64,000 nt of DNA from Gammaproteobacteria bacterium UBA7376 (GTDB taxonomy: Bacteria > Pseudomonadota > Gammaproteobacteria > Pseudomonadales > Azotimanducaceae): positions 14,675-78,674 of the forward strand of contig DKNY01000068.1 in NCBI GenBank assembly GCA_002470275.1, read 5' to 3'. Below, piece by piece: positions 63,823 to 64,000 of the stretch. A program made the position numbers and the translations under genes. The notes beneath the pieces were generated by a model that worked only from the letters and a program-made list of their open reading frames with translations, was not told where the DNA came from and made no database searches. Position 1 is the first letter of the stretch; every line of letters begins with the position of its first letter.

Positions 63823-64000
63823 GATAACTGCAGTGTGTCTTTCCGCTGCATTGTAGCGGCAGCTTCGATGAGGTCCAGCACTCATAACCGCAACTGTGTG
63901 CCGACTGCCGGGTTTAGCCTTTGATCCAATGTCCGCGAGATACACCGACCTGGTATCGCCACCTGTCACTCAAATGCCGCCTCCAAGCGTATTCCAAGCG
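63823..64000. other. Upstream region of the MoxR/Bat operon, to window end
   Basis: 178 bases. It should contain the promoter of the minus-strand operon. I see no convincing promoter hexamers, terminator or gene fragment here; GGCGACATTG-like repeats are absent. Confidence 0.4.

Overview
The window reads as chromosome of a marine-type gammaproteobacterium, most likely a heterotroph near the Pseudomonadales/Cellvibrionales. Reasons: gammaproteobacterial forms of HrpA, DusA, LpxC, PepN, CysE and Bfr/Bfd, a complete Na+-pumping NADH:quinone reductase operon, and many genes for fatty-acid, aldehyde and sugar-type oxidation. The lineage is an inference from gene content. I saw no rRNA, tRNA, CRISPR array, insertion sequence or prophage. 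Nearly all of the window is coding; the only gene-free stretch over 300 bases lies upstream of lpxC.

Layout. 1-5.1 kb: 3' end of hrpA, a receiver-PP2C phosphatase plus STAS antagonist pair, and the convergent dusA/terB-like pair. 5.4-12.5 kb: lpxC, then nqrABCDEF without apbE or nqrM nearby. 12.5-17.8 kb: an EamA transporter; a GrdB-family gene on the minus strand that is split by an in-frame UGA and is best read as a selenoprotein; bfd and bfr diverging from a Fur-box region; a DUF7009-like gene; mobA; a crotonase and a GNAT gene. 17.8-30.7 kb: two transporters, a hot-dog protein, a TVP38/flavin-disulfide reductase pair, a haem lipoprotein, nitroreductase, SDR, HupE/UreJ-like, VOC, a FadJ-type beta-oxidation enzyme and a PHP phosphoesterase. 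31-39.6 kb: aldehyde and methylmalonate-semialdehyde dehydrogenases, HIT protein, SDRs, a cysteine-rich ferredoxin, a 2-hydroxyacid dehydrogenase and small membrane proteins. 40.1-48.2 kb: a co-directional run of MFS, gluconate-dehydrogenase-subunit-3-like, GMC oxidoreductase, ThuA, acyl-CoA dehydrogenase, phosphotransferase and SDR genes, mostly overlapping or nearly so. 48.2-56.9 kb: PLP desulfhydrase and PfkB kinase, cysE and nadK (divergent), MocA-like and XdhC genes, pepN. 56.9-63.8 kb: a MoxR/Bat operon on the minus strand.

The most notable item is the 293-residue selenoprotein at 13484-14365. Two ORF halves in one frame are joined through a UGA inside a U-P-V-C motif. Directly after that UGA the minus-strand RNA can fold into a hairpin of about 14 base pairs with a G-first 3-nt loop, which is what a bacterial SECIS element should look like. 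The gene stands alone, without the glycine-reductase partners of clostridia, and next to iron-storage genes. A standard gene caller would report it as two hypothetical fragments or a pseudogene.
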